Source: Marinomonas fungiae (GTDB lineage: Bacteria > Pseudomonadota > Gammaproteobacteria > Pseudomonadales > Marinomonadaceae). Taken from it: a stretch of 64,000 bases of DNA. Both the position numbers and the translations under genes were made by a program. The stretch spans positions 55,178 to 119,177 of the forward strand of contig NZ_LIQF01000011.1 in the NCBI RefSeq assembly GCF_001418205.1. Reading direction: 5' to 3'. The notes under the pieces were generated by a model. It was not told the DNA's origin. It did not search any database and was given only the letters and a program-made list of their open reading frames with translations. Shown one piece after another: positions 53,872-62,819 of this stretch (position 1 is the first letter of the stretch; every line of letters starts with the position of its first letter).

Positions 53872-55173
53872 ATGGAGATCGTATTATCAGCGGTTGGCGT
53901 GATTACCCTGATATTAGTAGTGCTTGGCATGGGGGTCTGGGTGTTTTCAGGCCTCGCGATTGTCGCGTTACTGTCATTAATCATGATTGGCGATGTCAGC
54001 ATTGAACGTGCTGGGGCTATTCTTAGTCGTATTATCTTTCGAGCCGGTAACTCTTGGGAGTTGGCGGCTATCCCACTGTTTATTCTGATGGGCGAGCTGA
54101 TTTTTCGTTCGAATATTTCAGATCGCCTGTTCCGAGGCCTCGAACCTTGGACACGTCATATTCCAGGCGGCATCCTACATACCAATGTGTTTGGTTGTGC
54201 CATGTTTGCTGCCGTCAGTGGCTCTAGTGCGGCCACCACAGCAACCGTCGGTAAAATCACCACCAACGAACTCAAGGTACGTGGCTACGATCGTCAATTA
54301 TCGATTGGCTCATTAGCGGGGGCCGGCAGCTTAGGATTGTTGATCCCGCCGTCAATCGTCATGATTGTGTATGGTGTGCAGGCCGAAGTTTCGATCACCA
54401 AACTGTTTATGTCTGGCGTGCTGCCTGGTCTATTGGTGGCCGCCTTATATACTGGTTATTTAATGATGCGCGCCTTGATGGACCCAAGTATTGCACCGAA
54501 AGAGACTGGTAATACGGTCACTAAATTGCAAAGCTTGGGCTTACTATTTCCTGTAATTTTATTAATCACCATCGTTATGGGGGCAATTTATACGGGTATT
54601 GCGACCCCTTCCGAAGCGGCGGCTGTCGGCGTGTTAGCTACCCTGACTTTGCTATTGGTAGAACGTCAGTTAAGCATTGAGATTTTCCGCGAGGCATTAG
54701 TTGGGACGCTGCTCAGCTCAACTATGGTGTGCAGCATCTTGATTACCGCAGCGTTGCTGTCTACCGCCATGGGCTATCTTCATTTGCCCGCAGAGCTGGC
54801 AACTTACATTGCCAGTCTAGACCTGTCGCCAGCTTGGTTACTGTTAGCCTTAGCCTTGTTCTACATTCTACTCGGCTTGTTCCTAGACGGCATTTCGATC
54901 ACGGTGATGAGCTTACCAATCACTCTGCCGATTGTCATTCAAGCGGGGTTCGATCCACTTTGGTTCGGTGTCTTTTTGGTGATCATGGTGGAGCTTGGTC
55001 AAATCACGCCGCCCGTGGGCTTTAACTTGTTTGTGCTGCAAGGACTTACGGGTGAAAAGATTGGCCGCGTGGCAAAAGCGTCGTTCCCATTCTTTGTTTT
55101 GATGTGTGTGGCGGCATTGCTGCTTTGTATTTTCCCAAACATCGCTCTATGGCTACCGAATGCCTTGAGCTGA
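53872..55173 (+). CDS. dctM: TRAP transporter large membrane subunit
   Basis: Large permease subunit, 433 residues and about twelve helices; with DctQ it forms the sodium-driven membrane unit. DctM signs are AIPLFILMGELIFRS, AAVSGSSAATTATVGKI and GSLGLLIPPSIVMIVYG in the first half, and GQITPPVGFNLFVLQG in the second. It starts 12 bases after dctQ. The substrate is unknown; the divergent DadA-like gene suggests an amino acid-related compound. Confidence 0.94.
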   Translation: MEIVLSAVGVITLILVVLGMGVWVFSGLAIVALLSLIMIGDVSIERAGAILSRIIFRAGNSWELAAIPLFILMGELIFRSNISDRLFRGLEPWTRHIPGGILHTNVFGCAMFAAVSGSSAATTATVGKITTNELKVRGYDRQLSIGSLAGAGSLGLLIPPSIVMIVYGVQAEVSITKLFMSGVLPGLLVAALYTGYLMMRALMDPSIAPKETGNTVTKLQSLGLLFPVILLITIVMGAIYTGIATPSEAAAVGVLATLTLLLVERQLSIEIFREALVGTLLSSTMVCSILITAALLSTAMGYLHLPAELATYIASLDLSPAWLLLALALFYILLGLFLDGISITVMSLPITLPIVIQAGFDPLWFGVFLVIMVELGQITPPVGFNLFVLQGLTGEKIGRVAKASFPFFVLMCVAALLLCIFPNIALWLPNALS

Positions 55174-55181
55174 CAGCTGAG

Positions 55182-55218
55182 CAAGCGTGGAGCACTAGCT
55201 CTACGCTTGTTATTTTTT
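55182..55218 (+). terminator. Terminator of the TRAP operon
   Basis: CAAGCGTGGAGC (55182-55193), loop ACTA, GCTCTACGCTTG (55198-55209), 12 pairs with one G-T, followed by TTATTTTTTG. Confidence 0.88.
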
Positions 55219-55309
55219 GTTCACATTCTAAACAATGTTGCGCTATGTCAATTTCCTAAGAAAAGGTTTCGATACTCTTGGGTATTTATCACCCTATGAG
55301 TAAGCATAC

Positions 55310-57064
55310 ATGGAATCCCTGTTAACCGAAGTCCCTTTCACCCCTGAGGTTATGGAGCTATTTCGTGATGCCGTATTGGTGACTGATGCCGCAGGTACTA
55401 TTCTGCAAGTCAATCAGGCCTATCAGGACATCTCCGGGTACCGCGAAGATGAGCTCATCGGACAGCGTCCAGCAAAGATCAAATCCGGTCGTCATAGCCA
55501 AGTCTTCTATGAGTCAATGTGGCATGATCTGACCACGCTGGGGGCTTGGGAAGGAGAGATTTGGGATCGTCGTAAGAACTCCGAGGTATACCCCAAGTGG
55601 CTCAAAATCCAAGCCATCCGCAATACGGATGGCGAGATCACCCATTATGTCGGCGTGTTTCACGAAACCCATAGCCATCGTCCCAGCTTCCACGAACGAG
55701 AACGCCTCGCCAATATTGATCCTCTGACGGGACTGTTCAATCGTCACTGTTACCGCGAGTTCTTAACACGCATGATACGCACGATCACAAGTCGAGATCA
55801 GTTGGTGCAGCTTTATCTAGATATTGATCGCTTCAAAGAAATTAACGAACGCTATGGCTATGTCGTGGGCGACGATTTAATCGCTGAGTTTGCCGATCGT
55901 GTTCGTGCCCTCTGGCATGACATTAACAATGAGTTGCAATGCCCTATTCAGCGGGATCAAGAGCAGTTGATTGGACGCTTTAGTGGTGATGAGTTCTTAA
56001 TGGCTTTTCGTTTTAATCAGAACGAAGAGATCGACCTTAATACTTTGTTAGAGCGGATCTGCCATACTTTAAACCAGCCATATAAAGTTCGTGGGCATAT
56101 TATTTATATCAGCTGTAGCATCGGTACCGCCCAACTACACGTCGATTCGAACAGCGATGATGAGCTGATTTCCCATGCCGAGTCAGCCATGTACATCGCC
56201 AAACAAACTGGCGGTAATTGTTCGATGATTTTCACCCAATCTATTCAGGAGCAAATCGAGCGCCGCAAGCTGATACAACAAAGTCTGTTGCAGGCCGTGG
56301 AGGATGAGCAATTCGAGCTCTACTATCAACCTAAAGTTGGTGGTATTTCTCGCCGTGTTTGCGGCTATGAAGCCTTAGTGCGTTGGAATCATCCCTCTTT
56401 AGGAATGCTATCACCGGTCGAATTTATTCCGATTGCTGAGGACAATGGCGCTATCTTACCTTTGGGGGATTGGATCTTTGAGAATGCTTGTCTTTATGCC
56501 AAAAATCTCAATGATATTGGTCTCATTGATCTTCCTGTGGCCATCAACATATCTGCGATCCAACTGTCAGATCCGGGCTGGCTGGATCGTCTCTTGTTAA
56601 TCCTAGATAAAACTCAGTTACCCACTCACTTAATTGAGCTTGAGTTAACCGAGAGCCAACTGCTTACGGATATCGAAAACTCTACCGACACCATCAATTA
56701 CATTCGCTCGTTGGGTATTAAAGTAGCTTTAGATGACTTTGGTACAGGCTATTCCTCCTTAAGTTACTTGCGCAACCTGCCTCTCGATACCTTGAAAATT
56801 GACCGTTCGTTCGTCTCGCATTTACAAGAAGGTCATGAAAATTACGATCTAGCCATCATAAAGGCAGTCACAACCTTGGCCAAGCAACTCGGCATGGCGC
56901 TGGTCGCAGAGGGAGTCGAACAATCGACTCAAGAGAAAATTCTGACCGACATTGGTTGCGACCAGCTACAAGGCTACTTATACAGCAAACCCATTCCAGC
57001 CGAAGAGTTCCTTGAGCTGTGCCTTAAAAGTTTAGCCACATCAAAAAAAATGAATAATTTTTAA
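55310..57064 (+). CDS. Cytosolic PAS-GGDEF-EAL protein
   Basis: c-di-GMP protein of 584 residues without membrane helices. It has a PAS domain (about 13-120), a GGDEF domain (about 135-305) and an EAL domain (about 320-575). The cyclase signature reads SGDEF at 225-229, with Ser in place of the first Gly, which may weaken synthesis. The phosphodiesterase side is complete: EALVRW at 354-359 and DDFGTGYSS later. It is therefore more likely a phosphodiesterase. It follows the TRAP operon after a terminator and has its own start region. Confidence 0.9.
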   Translation: MESLLTEVPFTPEVMELFRDAVLVTDAAGTILQVNQAYQDISGYREDELIGQRPAKIKSGRHSQVFYESMWHDLTTLGAWEGEIWDRRKNSEVYPKWLKIQAIRNTDGEITHYVGVFHETHSHRPSFHERERLANIDPLTGLFNRHCYREFLTRMIRTITSRDQLVQLYLDIDRFKEINERYGYVVGDDLIAEFADRVRALWHDINNELQCPIQRDQEQLIGRFSGDEFLMAFRFNQNEEIDLNTLLERICHTLNQPYKVRGHIIYISCSIGTAQLHVDSNSDDELISHAESAMYIAKQTGGNCSMIFTQSIQEQIERRKLIQQSLLQAVEDEQFELYYQPKVGGISRRVCGYEALVRWNHPSLGMLSPVEFIPIAEDNGAILPLGDWIFENACLYAKNLNDIGLIDLPVAINISAIQLSDPGWLDRLLLILDKTQLPTHLIELELTESQLLTDIENSTDTINYIRSLGIKVALDDFGTGYSSLSYLRNLPLDTLKIDRSFVSHLQEGHENYDLAIIKAVTTLAKQLGMALVAEGVEQSTQEKILTDIGCDQLQGYLYSKPIPAEEFLELCLKSLATSKKMNNF

Positions 57065-57166
57065 CCAAAAAGTGATTCGTTTTTGAATAAGCGCCGTATA
57101 AACCTTTGCTAGCAGTTTGTTCGTTAGTGCTCGAAAACATTCTGACTCATTTACAGGAAGGTAATT

Positions 57167-57586
57167 ATGAACGCAACAATGCTCAAGGCTCTCTCTCTTA
57201 CAGCCGCTATCACCGGTGCTAGTTTTGCCTCTGCAGGCCACCATGAAGCCGCCGTTAAAAGCATGGATCAAGATGTCTCCAATGGTTATGTAACCGCCAG
57301 CATGATCAAATCTGAAGCGAATGGTTGGTTGGTAGTACACCGTACTGACAGTGACATGAAGCCTGGCTCAGTGGTTGGCTACGCGCCAGTCATCAAGGGC
57401 ACCAACAATAATGTAAGCGCTATTTTGCAAGAGCCAGTTCAGTCCGGTGATAAGTTGATGCTCATGCTGCATGGAGAGGCAGGTGGTATGAAAACCGGTG
57501 TGTTTGAATACACTCTAGGCGCCAAAGAAGATGGTCCAGTCCGTGTCGATGGTAAATTGGTTATGACTGTCATCAGCGCCAAATAG
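57167..57586 (+). CDS. Secreted DUF7282-like protein
   Basis: A 139-residue exported protein, signal peptide cut near FASAGHHEA. The mature part is a single beta-sandwich-like domain (GWLVVHRTDSDMKPGSVVGYAPV, then DKLMLMLHGEAGG), resembling the DUF7282 domain found in halophile and marine secreted proteins. His residues at its N-terminus (GHHE) could bind metal. Function unknown. A GGAAGG ribosome site precedes the ATG. Confidence 0.7.
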   Translation: MNATMLKALSLTAAITGASFASAGHHEAAVKSMDQDVSNGYVTASMIKSEANGWLVVHRTDSDMKPGSVVGYAPVIKGTNNNVSAILQEPVQSGDKLMLMLHGEAGGMKTGVFEYTLGAKEDGPVRVDGKLVMTVISAK

Positions 57587-57598
57587 TCTTTCGTCATC

Positions 57599-57625
57599 CG
57601 GGTTAGCGCTATCGACGCTAACCCG
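57599..57625 (+). terminator. Hairpin after the DUF7282-like gene
   Basis: CGGGTTAGCG (57599-57608) and CGCTAACCCG (57616-57625) form a perfect ten-base stem with a seven-base loop, starting 13 bases after the stop. There is no T tract, so termination is only probable. Confidence 0.5.
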
Positions 57626-57730
57626 ATCCTCGCATTCAGAAAATCCCGTCTACACTTAACAATGAGTTTACCCACTCAAGACCAATCAGTACGCTGCGCA
57701 TGATCTGCCAGCGACGAGGAGGATACTAAA

Positions 57731-58381
57731 ATGTTGACGACGAAATCCGCTCAAGAGGCGTTCCGTTTAGAGGTTGGACAATTGCCTCAAGAGAGTGTTA
57801 GCCACTTAGCACCATCATTCGATAATTTACCCGATAACCCTTACGCAGACGGTTCTTACCGGTTGCGCCGCTATTCACGCTTTATTTTTCGCGATGACAG
57901 CCTGCAACGCTTACCGACGAAAGCCTTTGTACAAGACGCTAGCATCAATCATTTCCAAGGTAACGTTGAACGTATTTACCCTGAAATTGAAGCACAGACC
58001 GTCAACGATCCCGCGTTTCTTGAGCTATTTGAACACTTCCAGAAAATGGCTGATATCGCCGATGGCAACACCATCGAAGTCCACCAAATGCGTATCTTTG
58101 CAGACCATCATGAGGTAGATGTAGCGCCCGAAGGCGTGCACCAAGATGGCTTCGACCGCATCGGTATTTACGTTATCAAGCGTCACAATATCATTGGTGG
58201 GGATGTCAGTGTGCATTTACATGAAAACGCCAAGGCCATGATGAAACATCCGTTGAATAATGGTGAGTTTGTCGTGTTGAATGACCGCCGCTTCTTCCAT
58301 TACGCATCACCGATTAAACCAATCGATGGCGAGTTGGGCTATATGGATGCGTTTGTCTTGACGGCAAACCTCGTTCACTAA
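57731..58381 (+). CDS. 2OG-Fe dioxygenase family protein
   Basis: A 216-residue protein of the 2OG-Fe dioxygenase family (PF10014 type), whose best-known member hydroxylates free L-isoleucine. The iron site is H-x-D in GVHQDGFDRIGI (about 137-148), with a distal His in RRFFHYASPI. An RRYSRF segment near 48 is typical. The substrate is probably a free amino acid, by family analogy only. A GGAGG ribosome site precedes the ATG. Confidence 0.8.
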   Translation: MLTTKSAQEAFRLEVGQLPQESVSHLAPSFDNLPDNPYADGSYRLRRYSRFIFRDDSLQRLPTKAFVQDASINHFQGNVERIYPEIEAQTVNDPAFLELFEHFQKMADIADGNTIEVHQMRIFADHHEVDVAPEGVHQDGFDRIGIYVIKRHNIIGGDVSVHLHENAKAMMKHPLNNGEFVVLNDRRFFHYASPIKPIDGELGYMDAFVLTANLVH

Positions 58382-58409
58382 TCAGAGCTTTTCCCATTCC
58401 TTATGATTT

Positions 58410-58441
58410 AGCCAACTATGGTTTGCCTGCCATAGTTGGCT
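58410..58441. terminator. Hairpin after the dioxygenase gene
   Basis: Perfect 12-base stem, AGCCAACTATGG (58410-58421) and CCATAGTTGGCT (58430-58441), loop of eight. No T tract; a probable weak terminator 28 bases after the stop. Confidence 0.55.
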
Positions 58442-58565
58442 ACGATCAACATTTTCAGCCATTGCCAATTTTGGCGATGGTATCTGTCAGCGATTTTCTC
58501 TATATTGTTAGTCATAAGTAATAGATATACCATCGTATCAAGCACTTACTTAGCTAGGACTGCTT

Positions 58566-59582
58566 ATGAAAACGTTGCCTTTACTGCGAACCTTGTCGCA
58601 TGCCACCCTACTCAGTACTGTTATCGTCACGGCGCATGCCAACACCCTATCTGATATCCAGCAACGGGGCGACCTTAACTGCGGTGTGTATCCTGATGAT
58701 CCGGGAAGAAGTGCGCTGGATAGCGAGGGGAAATGGCAAGGCTTTTATGTTGAATTCTGCCGTGGTGTCGCCGCTGCAGTATTAAATAATCCGGATTATG
58801 TGAACTATGTTGAAGTTGGTCCTAAGTCCCGTTTTACCTCGCTAGTGGATAAAAGTACCGACGTAGTGATGTACAGTTCTACGTGGACACTAGGTCGAGA
58901 AAACACCTATCAAGTTAGCTTTCCTGCTTTATATCTGTTCGATGGGCAGGGCTTCGTCGTACGTAGAAGCTCCAATATTCACACTATCAACGACTTAAAC
59001 GATAAAACCGTTTGCGTAACAGGCAACACTACAACACAGCAAAACTTAGAAGAATTCATAGCAACCCAAGGCTTTAATACGAAAGTCGTGTATGCCAACG
59101 GCGATCAGTTTTTCCGTGGCAGTGTCTGCGATGCCTACAGTGCCGACCGAATGAATTTAGCGACCAACTTGGCGAACCGAGTAGATAATCGCAGCGATTA
59201 TGTTGTCTTACCAGATACTCTTTCACGAGAGCCGATTGGCCCAACGGTACGTAATGATGATGCCCAGTGGCAAAAAATCGTTCGTTCAGTGGTACATGCA
59301 ACCATTCTGGCCGAGGAGAAAGGCATTACTCAAGCCAATATTGATCAGGTGAAACAAAGCAGCCTCAACATCGAGACGCTTAACCTATTAGGCGTCAATG
59401 GTGATATAGGCCAACAGCTCGGATTAGATCCTGACTGGGCCTACCGAACCATCAAAGCAGTGGGTAATTATGCCGAAATCTATAATCGTCATTTTGGCCC
59501 AGACACTCCTATCGGCCAAGAACGCGGGTTGAACGCCTTATGGCGTGATGGTGGCGTTTTGTTTGCGCCGCCATTTAAATAA
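58566..59582 (+). CDS. AapJ/BztA-type amino acid binding protein in an operon with a GGDEF gene
   Basis: Exported binding protein of 338 residues, signal peptide cut near AHAN. It has the general L-amino acid-binding layout: RGDLNCGVYPDDPG, GKWQGFYVEFCRGVAAAV, RFTSLVDKSTDVVMYSSTWTLGRE split in two parts near 88-112, then VCVTGNTTTQQNL and the Cys-containing SVCDAYSADR. No ABC permease follows; instead a membrane GGDEF protein starts eight bases later. A role in presenting an amino acid signal to that sensor is likely by inference. Confidence 0.87.
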   Translation: MKTLPLLRTLSHATLLSTVIVTAHANTLSDIQQRGDLNCGVYPDDPGRSALDSEGKWQGFYVEFCRGVAAAVLNNPDYVNYVEVGPKSRFTSLVDKSTDVVMYSSTWTLGRENTYQVSFPALYLFDGQGFVVRRSSNIHTINDLNDKTVCVTGNTTTQQNLEEFIATQGFNTKVVYANGDQFFRGSVCDAYSADRMNLATNLANRVDNRSDYVVLPDTLSREPIGPTVRNDDAQWQKIVRSVVHATILAEEKGITQANIDQVKQSSLNIETLNLLGVNGDIGQQLGLDPDWAYRTIKAVGNYAEIYNRHFGPDTPIGQERGLNALWRDGGVLFAPPFK

Positions 59583-59590
59583 GAACCTAT

Positions 59591-61306
59591 ATGAGTACGC
59601 AAAGCTTCTTTTCCGTTCCTCTTTTACGTAAGCTCGGCGTACGCTTGAATATTATTCTGCTTGGTATCATTCTGTTTTTCTTGGTTTCAAGTGGCTATGG
59701 CATCTGGACTTTACAGCAGCAATCCGCCCAGTTTAAAACCGTCACCCAAACCTACTATGATCGCTCCATGCTAGCCGCAGAGCTGTCTAGAGACGCGGAA
59801 CTCATCGCTACCCAAGCGATGGAGCAAAGTGTGACCCAACGTCTGAGCAACATCGACGCTAACATCTTGCAGACCGATATCACGCGCACCTTCACCGTCG
59901 CAAGAAACAAGCTAAATGCCTATGCGCCAGAGGAAGTCGCTGTTCTGTCAGAAATAGATCGTCTTACACAGCCTTATTTCGATCAACTCGTCCTGTTTTA
60001 TAATCTGATTGAAACTCAACAGCGCCTTCAGCTGCGTATGAACCGTTTAGACCGAGAGCGTCAGCTATGGGTTGCACCCTATATTAATTTCGATGTGTCA
60101 GCGGATAACGGTCGGTTTAGCACCTTGGTGATTAACCTAGCCCGTAGTACTTTAGCCATGCTGGATGCTCAAAGCCCCGGATTATTGGCTCGTCGTAAAG
60201 ATCAGCTAGAAGAGTTTCGTTCTGCGTTAGAAAGCCTGACGGGATTAACGCAGATTCAACAACAGGCCCGTGAAAAACTTCTTGAGAACGTCAGGGACAC
60301 GCTCATACTTAAAGATCAGTTGGATTCATCACGCTTAGAAACCTTATCTGCTATGCGCAAGACTCGGCTTTTTGCTCAACGCCTCAGTAGCGTATGTTAC
60401 GACTTTTACCTGTTAGTAAAACAACGAGCTGAAAGTGCTGCGCAGCAACACAGTGAATTAATTGATCGAGTAACCCTGCAGATCTCAGCCTTCAGCGTCG
60501 CCTTTCTTGCGCTGATCGGTCTAGCTTACTGGTTTATTCATCACTATATTGTGCGCCGCATGGATCGACTTAGCCTTGTAATGCAACAACATGCGACAGG
60601 TTTAGCGGCGCCTATACCGCAAGATGGTCATGATGAAATCACCGTGATTGGCAGAACGTTTGCTCAGTTCGTCACAGCAAATGACTTGGCCCATGATCAG
60701 ATTCAAAGCGCTCGTAAAGCAGCTGAAGCGGCGAATGAGAAACTGCGCGAACTGAATATCTCTTTGCATATGCAAAGCAACACCGATGATTTAACACAAA
60801 TCCCTAATCGGCGATCGTTCTTTGAGTGGCTCCATCCCACTTATCAAAAACTGGCGCAGCAACAGCATGCTTTTAGCATCTTGATGATTGATATTGATTG
60901 GTTTAAGTCATACAACGATCACTATGGACATCAAGCAGGGGACGAATGTTTACGTCACGTGGCTCAGCTACTGCGCAGCGCAACGCAACAGTATTCAGGA
61001 ATGCTAGCGCGTTACGGTGGCGAAGAGTTTATTGTCGCCGTGCCTAACATTAGCTTCGCCCAGGCTCAAGCATTAGCAGACGAGTTGCTGAACACCATAG
61101 TGCAGGCTAATATTGCTCACGGCTACACGCCTAAACACCATGTCACTATCAGCGTGGGACTGGCTACATTAGTCCATGCCAACCAGAACTACCCTATTGA
61201 AAAGCTAATCTCAACCGCTGACCAATCTCTCTACGAGGCTAAGTCTAAGGGACGATCACAGGTCGCTAGTAGAGAAATAACACATACTCTCGGCTCACAT
61301 GTTTGA
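59591..61306 (+). CDS. Membrane HAMP-GGDEF diguanylate cyclase
   Basis: Sensor cyclase of 571 residues. Helix 1 (about 19-38) and helix 2 (about 298-318) bracket a 260-residue, mostly helical periplasmic region of the TorS-like kind. A HAMP linker (319-371), a short coiled coil and a GGDEF domain (about 395-560) with intact GGEEF at 476-480 follow. Synthesis of c-di-GMP is expected. No RxxD inhibitory site is seen. The eight-base gap to the binding-protein gene implies one transcript and a shared pathway; TorS-type domains are known to read periplasmic binding proteins. Confidence 0.91.
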   Translation: MSTQSFFSVPLLRKLGVRLNIILLGIILFFLVSSGYGIWTLQQQSAQFKTVTQTYYDRSMLAAELSRDAELIATQAMEQSVTQRLSNIDANILQTDITRTFTVARNKLNAYAPEEVAVLSEIDRLTQPYFDQLVLFYNLIETQQRLQLRMNRLDRERQLWVAPYINFDVSADNGRFSTLVINLARSTLAMLDAQSPGLLARRKDQLEEFRSALESLTGLTQIQQQAREKLLENVRDTLILKDQLDSSRLETLSAMRKTRLFAQRLSSVCYDFYLLVKQRAESAAQQHSELIDRVTLQISAFSVAFLALIGLAYWFIHHYIVRRMDRLSLVMQQHATGLAAPIPQDGHDEITVIGRTFAQFVTANDLAHDQIQSARKAAEAANEKLRELNISLHMQSNTDDLTQIPNRRSFFEWLHPTYQKLAQQQHAFSILMIDIDWFKSYNDHYGHQAGDECLRHVAQLLRSATQQYSGMLARYGGEEFIVAVPNISFAQAQALADELLNTIVQANIAHGYTPKHHVTISVGLATLVHANQNYPIEKLISTADQSLYEAKSKGRSQVASREITHTLGSHV

Positions 61307-61356
61307 TCGTTAAAAACAGAGAGTTTGAGCGCCAAATTACTTTTTAGCGTTTTTCG

Positions 61357-61944
61357 CTACTGCTTAATCACCCATTCTTTGATTGCTTGACGCTGCTCTT
61401 CGTTGGCTTGTAGGTAAAGCAACTGAATCGAACGTAATAACTCATTTTTAGCTGGCTCTTCAATGGGCTTACGTACAAACTCATTCTCTTGAGCTTCATT
61501 ATATTGATCTAGCAAAGACTGGATCGCCTCTTTCGGTACTTGCTCTTCAGACAACGGTTGATAGTTAAGTGTTTTAATCACCCCGTTATTAAATTGCACA
61601 CGCCACACATTAGGGTTGCTAAAGTAAAGCTCTGCTTGGCTTTTAGTAAATAAGTCTGGCGCAAGGATTTGTACTTCATCATTTGCCAAAGTGGAGAATG
61701 TCATTAGATAGGGTAACGTCTTAAATTCCATTTCCGCATTGCCATCACGAAGACGGTGCTTATAACGGAACACCACCTGATGATCCCCTGACTTTAAATC
61801 ACGAGGGGTTGTGTTGAGTGATTTTAAGACTTGTCCATCAACCGCTAGCAATTCAATGGCTTTATCCACATGTAGAGAACCCGCTAACGTTAATGAACTG
61901 GCAACGAATAGAAAACCACTACATAGTAATTTCCATGGATTCAT
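61357..61944 (-). CDS. DUF2057 (YccT family) secreted protein
   Basis: A 195-residue exported protein, signal peptide cut near TLAGS. It fits DUF2057/YccT: LHVDKAIELLAVDGQ, GDHQVVFRYKHRLRDG and a C-terminal helical part, LLYLQANEEQRQAI. The E. coli homologue (CsgI) has been reported to restrain curli formation. No curli genes are visible here. Convergent with the GGDEF gene and divergent from yhhQ. Confidence 0.82.
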   Translation of the reverse strand: MNPWKLLCSGFLFVASSLTLAGSLHVDKAIELLAVDGQVLKSLNTTPRDLKSGDHQVVFRYKHRLRDGNAEMEFKTLPYLMTFSTLANDEVQILAPDLFTKSQAELYFSNPNVWRVQFNNGVIKTLNYQPLSEEQVPKEAIQSLLDQYNEAQENEFVRKPIEEPAKNELLRSIQLLYLQANEEQRQAIKEWVIKQ

Positions 61945-62049
61945 AAATTAAACTCCCGTTGGAATCTCTGCCTGAGCATAGACTCTATGACTGGTTAATG
62001 TATAATCAGCGCCCTTGTTTGACCTTATGGTTTAAATACAACAGAAGCA

Positions 62050-62083
62050 TTTGGGTTCCCTCACCCCAAACTAACTAAAAAGG
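62050..62083 (+). promoter_or_regulatory. preQ1-I riboswitch ahead of yhhQ
   Basis: Compact class I preQ1 aptamer: P1 arms TTTGG and CCAAA around GGTTCCCTCACCC, then an A-rich tail CTAACTAAAAAGG. The loop CCT can pair with AGG of the tail, forming the pseudoknot. That AGG is also the ribosome site (62080-62083), seven bases before the ATG, so preQ1 binding would block translation. The layout is very close to the Thermoanaerobacter tengcongensis aptamer, and the controlled gene is a queuosine-precursor transporter. Confidence 0.88.
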
Positions 62084-62090
62084 TAACGCT

Positions 62091-62756
62091 ATGAGTTCGT
62101 TTACTCCTGCGCAACAAGGTAAGGCTTTGCGCTATTTAATCGCCTTCCATCTTTTGATCATCGCATCAAGTAACTATCTGGTTCAAATCCCGTTTACGCT
62201 ATTTGGCTTCCACACTACTTGGGGAGCTTTTACTTTCCCATTTATTTTTTTAGCCACCGACTTAACGGTACGCATCTTTGGGGCAGCATTAGCTCGTAAG
62301 ATTATTTTCTTGGTTATGATTCCGTCATTACTGGCCTCTTATCTTTTGTCCGTATTGTTTTACGAAGGTTCCTTCCAAGGCTTTTCGGCATTAGCTGAAT
62401 TTAACCTATTCGTCGCCCGAATCGCTGTAGCAAGTCTTATGGCTTACGTATTAGGGCAAATTCTAGATGTGCATGTCTTTAACCGCTTACGCAAGCTGCG
62501 GAGCTGGTGGGTCGCTCCTGCGGCCTCAACTGTGGTCGGCAATGGCTTGGACACCCTAGCTTTCTTCGGTATTGCGTTTTACCAAAGTCCTGACGCCTTT
62601 ATGGCTGCTCACTGGCAAGAGATTGCTTTGGCCGACTACGGCTTTAAACTCCTTATCAGCCTTGGTTTATTTGTACCAATATACGGTGTGCTGCTGGCTT
62701 TCTTAGTGAAAAAAATCACCGCAACAAGAACCGACTTTCAGCTTGCTAACGTATAG
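62091..62756 (+). CDS. yhhQ: Queuosine precursor transporter, YhhQ family
   Basis: Inner-membrane importer of 7-cyano- or 7-aminomethyl-7-deazaguanine for queuosine tRNA modification. The 221-residue product has about six helices and the family segments IPFTLFGFHTTWGAFTFPF, FLATDLTVRIFG (with its conserved Asp), VARIAVASLMAYVLGQILD and VVGNGLDTLAFFGIAFY. The preQ1-I riboswitch directly upstream confirms the pathway. Closed by a strong terminator. Confidence 0.95.
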   Translation: MSSFTPAQQGKALRYLIAFHLLIIASSNYLVQIPFTLFGFHTTWGAFTFPFIFLATDLTVRIFGAALARKIIFLVMIPSLLASYLLSVLFYEGSFQGFSALAEFNLFVARIAVASLMAYVLGQILDVHVFNRLRKLRSWWVAPAASTVVGNGLDTLAFFGIAFYQSPDAFMAAHWQEIALADYGFKLLISLGLFVPIYGVLLAFLVKKITATRTDFQLANV

Positions 62757-62768
62757 CAAATACGCAAA

Positions 62769-62795
62769 GGCCGCGGCATCCACCGCGGCCTTTTT
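62769..62795 (+). terminator. Terminator of yhhQ
   Basis: GGCCGCGG (62769-62776), loop CATCCA, CCGCGGCC (62783-62790) and five T. Confidence 0.93.
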
Positions 62796-62819
62796 GTTTC
62801 TGTAATCGGAGAGCCTGTG

